A stretch of 5,636 nt of DNA from an uncultured Lachnospiraceae bacterium (GTDB lineage: Bacteria; Bacillota; Clostridia; Lachnospirales; Lachnospiraceae). The notes under the pieces are model-generated. The model was not told where the DNA came from. It was given only the letters and a program-made list of their open reading frames with translations, and searched no databases. The stretch spans positions 1 through 5,636 of the forward strand of contig CACZQU010000565.1 of NCBI GenBank assembly GCA_902783305.1, read 5' to 3'. Every line of letters starts with the position of its first letter. Within the stretch, counting starts at the first letter, position 1. The translations under genes and the position numbers were made by a program. Positions 1 to 5,636 of this stretch are shown piece by piece.

Positions 1-958
1 TACAGAAAACAGCTCCCTTTGCAATGGTATTGGTGCTCAGGCCTGTCTCATCGAGCACCTCGACTCCGATGATCTCGGCTTCTTTGCTTCCGTATTCCAG
101 AAGCTCCGGGTTCCAGACAAGCCCCCGTTGTCCACCTGCAGGGGACAGCGGGCTGTCCACGGCAGGCTCCAGGGCTGCATGCTCCTCTTCCCTGACCTCG
201 GGCTCAGCATGAAACGGATCCTGACCCACCAGCAGCTGTTTATATTCATCCACCATCGCCTTTGGCGATCCTTCATCCAGCATGTCGCCATGATGAAGAA
301 GGATTACACGGTCACAGTACTTTGATACGCTGCTCAGGTCATGGCTGACAAACAGGATCGTCTTTCCTGCCCTTTTGAATTCTTCAAACTTATGATAGCA
401 TTTGGCCTGAAAAAACACATCTCCAACGGAAAGCGCTTCGTCCACCACCAGAATCTCGGGATCAATATTGATCGCGAGAGCAAAAGCCAGCCGCACGAAC
501 ATTCCGCTGGAATATGTCCTGACCGGCTGCTGGATATAGTCTCCGATGTCCGCGAACCGGAGAATCTCCGGAACCCTTTCTTCGATCTCTTTGCGGGAAA
601 AGCCCTGCATGGTTCCGTTCAGATAAATGTTTTCCATGCCGGTATATTCCATGTTGAATCCGGCTCCAAGCTCGAGCAGCGCCGATATCCTTCCCCCCAC
701 CTGAACATTTCCGGCCGTCGGGGTCAGTACTCCGGTGATGATCTTCAGCAGCGTCGATTTTCCGGATCCGTTGACGCCGATAATCCCCACACATTCTCCC
801 TCTTCAACCTGAAAAGAAACCTGATTCAGCGCATAATGCTCGCGGTACAGCTGCCGTTTTTTTGACAGTCCCAGCGAATCCTTCAGCCTGTCGGAAGGCT
901 TGTCATATAGCTTGTACATTTTCGTCAGGTTTTCCACCCTGATCATCGGGTTTTCCAT
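1..958 (-). CDS. wzt: Polysaccharide export ABC transporter ATP-binding protein, Wzt/TagH-like, 3' end beyond window
   Basis: ATPase subunit that would power export of an undecaprenyl-linked polysaccharide or teichoic-acid-like polymer across the membrane with the permease encoded just upstream. The frame is open for 319 codons from an ATG at 958 to the left edge, so the C-terminus is missing. Seen in the translation: Walker A GVNGSGKST (residues 61-69), variant signature YSSGM (149-153), Walker B ending ILVVDEALSVGD (169-180) and the H-loop histidine in FVSHD (about 206). The ABC domain ends near residue 245. An acidic, proline-rich linker (about 246-285) follows, then a segment resembling the start of the Wzt C-terminal carbohydrate-binding domain (EIIGVEVLDETG, 295-306). 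The start is supported by GAGGAA at 965-970, 6 bases upstream. The gap to the permease stop is 39 bases, so the two are probably co-transcribed. The family call is firm; the exported glycan is unknown. Confidence 0.93.
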   Translation of the reverse strand, partial: MENPMIRVENLTKMYKLYDKPSDRLKDSLGLSKKRQLYREHYALNQVSFQVEEGECVGIIGVNGSGKSTLLKIITGVLTPTAGNVQVGGRISALLELGAGFNMEYTGMENIYLNGTMQGFSRKEIEERVPEILRFADIGDYIQQPVRTYSSGMFVRLAFALAINIDPEILVVDEALSVGDVFFQAKCYHKFEEFKRAGKTILFVSHDLSSVSKYCDRVILLHHGDMLDEGSPKAMVDEYKQLLVGQDPFHAEPEVREEEHAALEPAVDSPLSPAGGQRGLVWNPELLEYGSKEAEIIGVEVLDETGLSTNTIAKGAVFC

Positions 959-997
959 CTTTTCTTCCTCATTGATAAGCGTAAAGGTCTGTCCGGT

Positions 998-1810
998 TCA
1001 CAGCACATCCGCAAAATGAACCTTCAGCCGGCCGAAAACCCACCCTCCGAAAAGAAAAAGGATTCCCGTCACAGCCCAGAAATAGATGGTCCACAAGGGC
1101 TTATGCCAGAACCCTGTATGAAAAATCAGGCTGTCCCGATAGCCGGACACCACATAATACATCGGATTCAGTTTCAACAGTTTCGCAAGGACAGGGTGAG
1201 CAGCCAGAGCCGTTTTGTCAACCCACATGATCGGAGTCAGCCAGACTCCGACCTGGAGGGAGATCTGAACGATCTGCGAAAGATCCCTGAAAAGAACCGT
1301 GACTGCGCTGGTCGTATAGCAGATCCCCAGTCCCAGGCAGGCCGCGCAGAAGCAGTAGTAGAGCATCTGTACACAGGAAAAGCCGGGAAAGCGCCCATAC
1401 AACGTAAACAGCACCAGGGTAAACAACACGAAAAACCCGTGGACGATCAGGGCAGAAACCAGCTTGACCACGGGAAGAACATGAATATGAAATACTACCT
1501 TTTTGACCAGATAATTGTACTCCAGCAATGAGGAGGTTCCTCCAACCATGCTGTCCTGGAAAAAAAACCACGGGATGATCCCCGCCACCAGATACAGGAC
1601 AAACGGGATATTCAGATCTCCGGTATCTGCCCGAAAGCCCACGGAAAAGACAAACCAGTAGACCAGGATGGTGACAACAGGCTGTACAAAAGCCCAAAGG
1701 ATGCCAAAGTAGGATCCTGCATACCGAACCCGGAAATCATTCACGGCGAGATCCCGGATCATCCTCCTGTCCCGGTACAGGCTCCGGATATACTTTACTA
1801 CCTGGTTCAT
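998..1810 (-). CDS. wzm: Polysaccharide export ABC-2 type permease, Wzm/TagG-like
   Basis: Integral membrane subunit that should pair with the downstream Wzt-like ATPase to export a surface polysaccharide. It has 270 residues, normal for the family. An N-terminal amphipathic cytoplasmic stretch (1-33) carries the typical NDFRVRYAGSYFGILWA motif (24-40), and about six hydrophobic segments follow (roughly 34-57, 70-90, 112-138, 147-172, 180-197, 242-262). The conserved late motifs LNPMYYVVSGYRD (214-226) and the family-like C-terminal end RLKVHFADVL are present. The ATG overlaps the stop of the epimerase gene by four bases (ATGA), and a strong AAGGAG lies 5 bases upstream inside that gene, so translation is probably coupled. 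In Gram-positives such pairs export teichoic acids or rhamnose-rich wall glycans; the neighbouring rmlC makes a rhamnose-containing cargo plausible but unproven. Confidence 0.95.
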   Translation of the reverse strand: MNQVVKYIRSLYRDRRMIRDLAVNDFRVRYAGSYFGILWAFVQPVVTILVYWFVFSVGFRADTGDLNIPFVLYLVAGIIPWFFFQDSMVGGTSSLLEYNYLVKKVVFHIHVLPVVKLVSALIVHGFFVLFTLVLFTLYGRFPGFSCVQMLYYCFCAACLGLGICYTTSAVTVLFRDLSQIVQISLQVGVWLTPIMWVDKTALAAHPVLAKLLKLNPMYYVVSGYRDSLIFHTGFWHKPLWTIYFWAVTGILFLFGGWVFGRLKVHFADVL

Positions 1811-2421
1811 GGCCTCTCCTTGCTGCTAAGCGGCATTCCCGCCTCATCGTGCTCCTTCGCCTTTTTCCCGGCCGTATACTCTGCCAGACTTCCCCATTTC
1901 ATATCCTTCGGGGACAGGATCGGCTTGCTTCCTTCCGGAATCGGCCAGTCGATCCCAATCTCAGGATCCTTCCAGCTGATCCCGCCTTCGTCATCCGGGT
2001 GATAAAAATCCGTGCATTTATAACAGAATTCCGCTGACTCTGAAAGAACCAGAAAGCCGTGGGCAAATCCCTCCGGGATAAAAAACTGCTTCTTGTTCTC
2101 CTCGGATAAAATCACCCCGAACCATTTTCCATAGGTCCCGGAGTTTTCCCGAAGGTCAACCGCCACGTCAAAGACCTCTCCTTTTACTACCCTGACAAGC
2201 TTTGCCTGCGGATACCTGATCTGAAAATGCAGGCCTCGAAGGACACCCTGAACCGAGCCGGACTGATTGTCCTGAACAAACACTCTGTCAATGCCTGCTG
2301 CGGAAAAATCCCGGTAATTGTAAGTCTCCATAAAATATCCTCTGGAGTCCCCGTATACCGCAGGTTCAATCACCTTCAGTCCTTCAATTTCCGAAGCTGC
2401 TCTCACCGTTATTTTTCCCAT
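1807..2421 (-). CDS. rmlC: dTDP-4-dehydrorhamnose 3,5-epimerase
   Basis: Cupin-fold cytoplasmic enzyme that epimerises C3 and C5 of dTDP-4-keto-6-deoxy-D-glucose, the third step to dTDP-L-rhamnose. The 204-residue product carries the hallmark motifs: DSRGYFMETYN (25-35), FVQDN (48-52), RGLHFQ with the catalytic His at 65, GEVFDVAVDLR (81-91), IPEGFAHGF (115-123) and YKCTDFY, with Tyr134 matching the catalytic tyrosine (Tyr133 of Salmonella RmlC). Compared with the usual roughly 185 residues, it has a charged C-terminal tail of about 20 residues whose last codons hold the permease ribosome binding site. The start is supported by GAGAGGG at 2428-2434, 6 bases upstream. The other rml genes (A, B, D) are not in the window. 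A related epimerase acting on another 4-keto-6-deoxy sugar cannot be excluded by reading alone, but the motif match to RmlC is strong. Confidence 0.94.
   Translation of the reverse strand: MGKITVRAASEIEGLKVIEPAVYGDSRGYFMETYNYRDFSAAGIDRVFVQDNQSGSVQGVLRGLHFQIRYPQAKLVRVVKGEVFDVAVDLRENSGTYGKWFGVILSEENKKQFFIPEGFAHGFLVLSESAEFCYKCTDFYHPDDEGGISWKDPEIGIDWPIPEGSKPILSPKDMKWGSLAEYTAGKKAKEHDEAGMPLSSKERP
1816..1821 (-). promoter_or_regulatory. Ribosome binding site of the permease gene inside rmlC
   Basis: AAGGAG on the minus strand, 5 bases before the permease ATG at 1810. It is built from the last sense codons of the epimerase gene (Lys-Glu of the terminal KERP). This fixes the permease start and implies translational coupling between the two genes. 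Confidence 0.8.
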
Positions 2422-2441
2422 CGAAAACCCTCTCTTTCCTG

Positions 2442-2458
2442 ATACCTGTTTTCAGGTA
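2442..2458. other. Short hairpin next to repeat copy 1
   Basis: TACCTG (2443-2448), a TTTT loop, then CAGGTA (2453-2458) form a 6-base-pair hairpin just upstream of the rmlC ribosome binding site. Its right arm is shared with the left end of repeat copy 1, so it is an alternative to full pairing of that element. It is weak, and its role is unknown. Confidence 0.35.
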
Positions 2459-2551
2459 ACTGTTCAGCCCTCGTAAAAGCATAAGCGTCCGGTCGTCGTG
2501 CCTCGCTCAACGTAAGGGGAAACTCTTATGCCTTTACGCGCTGAACAGTAC
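2453..2551. repeat. Nested palindromic intergenic element, copy 1
   Basis: Fills most of the 152-base gap between wecE and rmlC. The outer arms ACTGTTCAGC (2459-2468) and GCTGAACAGT (2540-2549) are perfectly complementary, and one bulged A allows two more pairs (2456-2457 with 2550-2551). After a small asymmetric bulge, the inner arms CGTAAA (2472-2477) with TTTACG (2533-2538) and GCATAAG (2479-2485) with CTTATGC (2525-2531) pair with one mismatch between them. The loop holds CGTCGTGCCTCGC (2494-2506) and GTAAGGGG (2512-2519). A second, related element lies at 5549-5636 in the same orientation. No U-run follows the stem on either strand, so it does not look like an intrinsic terminator. No open frame was assigned to it. 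Confidence 0.85.
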
Positions 2552-2573
2552 GTTTATTCTTATGATGTCTGGT

Positions 2574-3701
2574 TTATGCATAAAAAGCATGGACCGCATC
2601 AATGATGTACAAAGCTTCCTCCGGCTTCAGATCATAGAACATGGGAAGCCGGATCAGTCTCTCGCTCTCCCGCGTCGTGTATCTGTCCTCTCCGGAAAAA
2701 TAACCAAATTTCTGTCCCGCGGGGGAGGAATGAAGGGGCACATAGTGGAACACACTGTATATTCCTTTTTCTCTCAGCCAGCCGATCAGCCGTGTCCTCT
2801 CCTCAAGATCCTTCGCCTTCAGATAGTACATATGGGCGTTATGGCGGCAGCCCTCAGGGATCACGGGCCGGCTCACCAGTCCGGATTCCTCCAGATCCAG
2901 GAAAGAATCATGATAAAGCTTCCAAAGAGAAAGCCTCTTCTCATTGATTTTGTCATGCTCTTCAAGCTGAGCATAAAGATACGCCGCGTTCAGCTCACTG
3001 GGAAGATAGGAGGAGCCATAATCCACCCACCGGTATTTATCCACCTGCCCGCGGAAGAACCGGCTTCTGTCCGTTCCCTTTTCCCGCAGGATCTCCGCCC
3101 GCTCCAGCATACTGTCATCGTGAAAAAGAAGCGCTCCGCCTTCTCCCATAGTGTAGTTTTTGGTCTCATGGAAGCTGAAGCAGCCAAAATCCCCGATGGT
3201 TCCCAGCGGCTTCCCCTTATATTCCGACTCCACTCCCTGCGCCGCATCCTCCACGACCTTCAGTCTGAAGGCTGCCGCGATATCCATAATCGTGTCCATC
3301 TCGCAGGCAACTCCGGCATAGTGTACAGGCACAATCGCCCGGGTACGGGGGGTGATCGCCGCTTCCACCTTTTTTTCATCCAGATTCAGTGTATCCGGAC
3401 GGATATCGGTAAAAACGATTCTCGCTCCTCTGAGGACAAAGGCATCCGCCGTGGATACAAAGGTATACGAGGGCATGATCACCTCATCTCCCGGCTGTAT
3501 GTCCACCAGGTAAGCCGCCATCTCCAGCGCGTGAGTGCAGGAGGTCGTGAGCATTGCGTGCCCTGCATGATATCTTTCTTTCATCCAACGGCTGCACTGC
3601 TTCGAGTAATAACCGTCTCCGCACAACGCCCCTCTTCGAACCGCGTCAGCAATATACTCCAATTCCTTTCCCACCATGGCAGGTCTGTTAAAATCGATCA
3701 T
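2574..3701 (-). CDS. wecE: dTDP-4-amino-4,6-dideoxygalactose transaminase (DegT/DnrJ/EryC1 family)
   Basis: PLP-dependent sugar aminotransferase, expected to convert dTDP-4-keto-6-deoxy-D-glucose plus glutamate to dTDP-4-amino-4,6-dideoxy-D-galactose (Fuc4N). The 375-residue product matches remembered E. coli WecE/RffA almost end to end, including CGDG (27-30), LEMAA (59-63), GDEVIMPSYTFVSTADAFVL (71-90), VPVHYAGVACEMDTIM (124-139), the PLP-binding EDAAQG (151-156), the Schiff-base lysine in SFHETKNYT (Lys181) and FFRGQVDKY. The ATG at 3701 is chosen because MIDFNRP aligns with the WecE N-terminus; the longer frame, open to about 3779, adds unrelated residues. It lies 10 bases after the glycosyltransferase stop. 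AAAGGA at 3715-3720 overlaps that stop with a long 13-base spacing, and GAGAG at 3709-3713 is better spaced. Stereochemistry (galacto versus gluco, as in the VioA/QdtB types) rests on resemblance only. Confidence 0.9.
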   Translation of the reverse strand: MIDFNRPAMVGKELEYIADAVRRGALCGDGYYSKQCSRWMKERYHAGHAMLTTSCTHALEMAAYLVDIQPGDEVIMPSYTFVSTADAFVLRGARIVFTDIRPDTLNLDEKKVEAAITPRTRAIVPVHYAGVACEMDTIMDIAAAFRLKVVEDAAQGVESEYKGKPLGTIGDFGCFSFHETKNYTMGEGGALLFHDDSMLERAEILREKGTDRSRFFRGQVDKYRWVDYGSSYLPSELNAAYLYAQLEEHDKINEKRLSLWKLYHDSFLDLEESGLVSRPVIPEGCRHNAHMYYLKAKDLEERTRLIGWLREKGIYSVFHYVPLHSSPAGQKFGYFSGEDRYTTRESERLIRLPMFYDLKPEEALYIIDAVHAFYA

Positions 3702-3711
3702 GTAAATGCTC

Positions 3712-4674
3712 TCATCCTTTCGAGTGCTTTTCCTTCTCTCCGCCTGAGGAAGGATTGAAATTGACCGTGTCCCGGACAATAAACTGAGGCGTCCTTCCCT
3801 GATCCAGAATCAGGGTTCCGATATATTCCCCCAGCACACCCAGCATCAGAAAAGTAATCCCGAAAAAGACCAGCATGGCACACATCAGAGAAGACCAGCC
3901 GATGGGGATTGCCGGATGAAGAAGCTTTCTGACCAGAACGATCAGGGCTCCGATAAAACCAGCCGCGGAAAATACCGTCCCTAAAACGGAGGACACGCGC
4001 AAAGGAACAATCGAATAATTCAATACTCCAAGGAAAAGCCGGAATGCTTTCCCGAAGGTATAATTGCTCTTTCCGCTCTGCCTCGCGAAATGCTCAATCT
4101 CAATATTCGCAATATAGGAGGTCGTGCGGAAAAAAAGCATCTGAAGATATAAGCTGTAGTTTTTGTAACGGATGACCTCATCCTTCACATATTTCCGGCA
4201 GCACCAGAAATTGCTGGCTTCCAGTCCTTTGGGTCGTTTTACCATGTGCCACTGAACAAAAGAAGCTGCCTTGCTGACCAGATTTTTCATCAGAGAAAAC
4301 TTTCTTTTCCTGAAAATCCCGAAGACGATATCATACCCCTCGTCCATCTTGCGGATAAACGCCGGGATCTGGGAAGGGTGAGTCTGAAGATCGTCGTCCA
4401 TGCCCATGATGTAATCGCCCTGTGCGTAATTCATTCCCGCCATGATGGCATTGTGCTGGCCGAAATTGCGGGAAAGGTTAATGCCGCGGACATTCGGATA
4501 TTCCTGTGCCAGCTTCCAGATCTCATCCCTGGTGCGGTCCGGAGAACCGTCATTGACCAGGATCATTTCGCATTCGACCCCCTCCAGCCGCGAAACCTCC
4601 CGCAGGGAAAGCTCCACCACCTCACGTATCGTTTCTTCTGAATTGTAACATGGAATAACTATCGATAAAAGCAT
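3712..4674 (-). CDS. Polyprenyl-phosphate glycosyltransferase, GT2 family, ArnC/GtrB/DPM1-like
   Basis: Likely transfers one sugar from a nucleotide donor to undecaprenyl phosphate on the cytoplasmic face. The 320-residue product has the GT-A start LLSIVIPCYNSEETI (2-16), VNDGSPDRT (40-48), NLSRNFGQHNAIMAGM (66-81) and the metal-binding DDDLQTHPSQIP (93-104), which matches the DADLQ(N/D)PP pattern of ArnC and GtrB. SGKSNYTFGKAFRL (200-213) and two C-terminal membrane helices (about 229-249 and 258-283) follow, and the end holds the family motif GEYIG (282-286). The ATG at 4674 is preferred because AGGAGAG lies 9 bases upstream and the protein then begins at the domain; an upstream GTG at 4728 has no ribosome binding site and adds 18 unrelated residues. 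Flanked by wecE and by a small-transporter pair, it plausibly handles the Fuc4N made by WecE. UDP-glucose, UDP-GlcNAc or another donor remains possible. Confidence 0.9.
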   Translation of the reverse strand: MLLSIVIPCYNSEETIREVVELSLREVSRLEGVECEMILVNDGSPDRTRDEIWKLAQEYPNVRGINLSRNFGQHNAIMAGMNYAQGDYIMGMDDDLQTHPSQIPAFIRKMDEGYDIVFGIFRKRKFSLMKNLVSKAASFVQWHMVKRPKGLEASNFWCCRKYVKDEVIRYKNYSLYLQMLFFRTTSYIANIEIEHFARQSGKSNYTFGKAFRLFLGVLNYSIVPLRVSSVLGTVFSAAGFIGALIVLVRKLLHPAIPIGWSSLMCAMLVFFGITFLMLGVLGEYIGTLILDQGRTPQFIVRDTVNFNPSSGGEKEKHSKG

Positions 4675-4770
4675 TTTTTTCTTCTCTCCTGCAAGGGGGT
4701 ACGATTCATGGTTTACCTGTAAAGCCACGCGCGGGCGAATGGTACCCGCTTCCTCAGCTTTTTCAAAGAG
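4675..4770. other. 96-base gap between the small transporter pair and GT2
   Basis: Holds the GT2 ribosome binding site and one weak 5-base-pair inverted repeat (GCGGG at 4731-4735 with CCCGC at 4745-4749). No U-run follows, so it is not a clear terminator, and no convincing promoter was seen. The genes on both sides are probably in one operon. Confidence 0.4.
4684..4690 (-). promoter_or_regulatory. Ribosome binding site that decides the GT2 start
   Basis: AGGAGAG on the minus strand, 9 bases before the ATG at 4674. It favours this start over the in-frame GTG at 4728, which is preceded only by a GC-rich stretch without a purine-rich site. Confidence 0.65.
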
Positions 4771-5115
4771 TTATAACGAAAAGACCAGAATTCCTGCCAG
4801 GATTAGGGCAAATCCCGCTCTCTTTCTCCGGCTTACCTTTTCCCCGCAGAAAAGCCATCCGAGCACGGCTACCAGAGGATAGCTGACCGATTCCACGGCC
4901 GGAGCCCAGGACAAGGGCAGCGTTCTGAGTGCCAGCAGGGTCAGGATCGTCGAACCGAAAAGCAGGAAATATCCGCCGGCCACGTATGGATTCAGGTATT
5001 CCGACAGCAATGACCGATGTGTCCTTCCCGCTGATTTTTTCAGCAGGATCTGTGCAAAGGAAGCCGCCGTCACCGATGCCAGGAGAATCAGCACCCCTTT
5101 AATTGACTCACTCAT
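4771..5115 (-). CDS. Small four-helix EamA/SMR-type membrane protein, ArnE/ArnF-like flippase subunit
   Basis: 114-residue membrane protein of the drug/metabolite transporter superfamily, at the half-size (SMR) length. Predicted helices lie at about 6-26, 43-63, 70-90 and 98-113. Family-like features are AQILLKKSAG after helix 1, a proline in helix 3 (SVSYPLVAVLGWLF, 76-89), a conserved-looking Glu in GEKVS after helix 3, and a glycine-rich helix 4 (LILAGILVF). Lys/Arg residues concentrate in loop 1 (KKSAGRTHR) and loop 3 (KVSRRKR), predicting an outside N-terminus. Its ATG overlaps the end of the upstream small transporter gene by eight bases (ATGAGTGA) and only a weak GGTGGTGA precedes it, suggesting coupled translation. 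Next to an ArnC-like enzyme, it likely acts with its partner to flip undecaprenyl-phosphate-linked sugar. A generic SMR efflux pair is the alternative. Confidence 0.85.
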   Translation of the reverse strand: MSESIKGVLILLASVTAASFAQILLKKSAGRTHRSLLSEYLNPYVAGGYFLLFGSTILTLLALRTLPLSWAPAVESVSYPLVAVLGWLFCGEKVSRRKRAGFALILAGILVFSL

Positions 5116-5467
5116 GATCTGTCACCACCAGATAAATCCCCGCAAAGATAATTGCCGCTCCGGCCAACATTTTCAGGGTGATCCTTTCCTGAAAAATCAG
5201 GCTTCCCCAGATCATTGCCCAGATCAGCCCGACTGGTTTGTTCGCATAGGCAACAGTGAGGGGAAGACGTTTAAGAATCTGCTGCCAGACTACCGCGTAG
5301 ATCCCCATGAGCGCAAGATCTGCCATATACCATGCGAAAAACTTCCACGTTTCTTCCTGCCTGCCTGCCAGCTTTGCGCACAGACCACTCAAAGAGCTTA
5401 AGAAAAAGCCTGCGTGCAGCGCCAGATAAAGAAGATACTTCCTCATTCTCTTTTCTTCTGATTTCAT
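5108..5467 (-). CDS. Small EamA/SMR-type membrane protein, partner of the adjacent one
   Basis: 119-residue four-helix protein of the same superfamily as the following gene, in the position expected of the second subunit of an ArnE/ArnF-type heterodimer. Predicted helices lie at about 11-31, 43-62, 71-93 and 98-115. Helix 3 (AYANKPVGLIWAMIWGSLIF, 73-92) and the following QERITLKMLAGAAIIFAGIY resemble SMR/EamA ends. The start is uncertain. ATG at 5467 is chosen because GAGAG (5473-5477) lies 5 bases upstream. ATG at 5446 or 5479 is also possible, and the frame stays open to a TTG at 5536 with extra residues that look non-domain. Positive charge lies in the N-terminal tail (KSEEKRMRK) and loop 2 (KR), favouring an inside N-terminus, the reverse of its partner. 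The 8-base overlap with the next gene supports joint production. Confidence 0.8.
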   Translation of the reverse strand: MKSEEKRMRKYLLYLALHAGFFLSSLSGLCAKLAGRQEETWKFFAWYMADLALMGIYAVVWQQILKRLPLTVAYANKPVGLIWAMIWGSLIFQERITLKMLAGAAIIFAGIYLVVTDHE

Positions 5468-5548
5468 TTTTTCTCTCATCACGGGAACTTCGTTATCCCG
5501 GTGTCCATGCCCGCGGGGAACAAACCGATGAAACAAAGCTGTGCCGCT

Positions 5549-5636
5549 CAGGTTACTATTCAGCCGTCCCTGAAAATGCGCTTATCTGAACGTCATGCTC
5601 GCATGTAAGGGCAGATAAGCGCATTTTCAGGTGACA
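5549..5636. repeat. Nested palindromic intergenic element, copy 2, cut by the right edge
   Basis: Begins with CAGGTTACTATTCAGCC (5549-5565), which matches the left end of copy 1 (2453-2469) at 15 of 17 positions. A perfect 20-base-pair inverted repeat follows: CCTGAAAATGCGCTTATCTG at 5569-5588 with its complement at 5612-5631. One bulged T (5632) allows three more pairs (5566-5568 with 5633-5635). The 23-base loop (5589-5611) contains CGTCATGCTCGC and GTAAGGG, close to the loop of copy 1. The right outer arm is not visible because the window ends. No U-run follows the stem in the visible part, and no promoter could be assigned. Confidence 0.85.

Noticed and set aside
143..158. Inverted repeat GGACAG-CGGG-CTGTCC
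   Set aside because: It lies in the GC-rich linker coding region of the ATPase gene, is only 6 bp and has no related copy in the window; probably chance.
462..794. Minus-strand open frame of 110 codons inside the ATPase region
   Set aside because: It is another frame of the same strand; the correct frame carries Walker A, signature and Walker B motifs without interruption, so there is no frameshift.
341..865. Plus-strand open frame of 174 codons
   Set aside because: It is the antisense shadow of the Wzt-like ATPase, whose motifs are unmistakable on the minus strand.
1016..1531. Plus-strand open frame of 171 codons
   Set aside because: It is antisense to the permease gene, rich in Gln/Arg/Pro, with no domain and no ribosome binding site that would single it out.
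2453..2551. Repeat copy 1 as an intrinsic terminator
   Set aside because: No run of T follows the stem on either strand, and genes on both sides are co-oriented with related functions.
2562..3758. Long plus-strand open frame of 398 codons
   Set aside because: It lies antisense to wecE, has low-complexity basic composition and no recognisable domain; the minus strand encodes a clear aminotransferase.
5481..5499. Small palindrome CGGGA...TCCCG upstream of the first small transporter
   Set aside because: The stem is only five pairs, with no second site and no promoter next to it, so it is not enough to call an operator.

Overview
The window looks like part of a cell-surface polysaccharide (wall glycan) gene cluster from a bacterium. 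Seven protein genes all read on the minus strand, so gene order runs from the right edge to the left edge. GC is moderate, every gene but one has a purine-rich ribosome binding site, genes are tightly packed, and intergenic repeats are palindromic. Together these fit a Clostridia / Lachnospiraceae-type Firmicute. That placement is an inference from style and gene content; there is no rRNA or other marker gene.

Right part (about 3700-5500): two small four-helix membrane proteins of the EamA/SMR type overlap by 8 bases. A 96-base gap follows, then a polyprenyl-phosphate glycosyltransferase (GT2, ArnC/GtrB/DPM1-like) with two C-terminal membrane helices. Ten bases later comes a DegT-family aminotransferase that closely resembles enterobacterial WecE/RffA, which makes dTDP-4-amino-4,6-dideoxy-D-galactose (dTDP-Fuc4N). 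The four genes read as one module: make an amino-deoxysugar nucleotide, load the sugar on undecaprenyl phosphate, and flip it outward. This parallels ArnB-ArnC-ArnE/ArnF of the Gram-negative Ara4N pathway. The outward-facing transferase that would use the lipid-linked sugar is not in the window.

Left part (1-2421): RmlC-type dTDP-4-dehydrorhamnose 3,5-epimerase, then an ABC-2 polysaccharide export permease (Wzm/TagG-like) overlapping it by 4 bases, then the ATPase (Wzt-like). The ATPase is cut by the left edge but already shows the start of a C-terminal extension like the glycan-binding domain of Wzt. WecE and RmlC draw on the same precursor, dTDP-4-keto-6-deoxyglucose, so a rhamnose branch and an amino-fucose branch are encoded side by side.

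Between wecE and rmlC (about 2453-2551), and again at the right edge upstream of the first small membrane protein (5549-5636, cut by the edge), lie two related, nested palindromic elements. They share a 17-base left end with 15 matches and a similar central loop, but have different inner stems that are each self-complementary. They are the best candidates here for an undescribed repeat family. No tRNA, rRNA, CRISPR array, transposase gene or clear intrinsic terminator was seen, and no gene-free stretch exceeds 300 bases.
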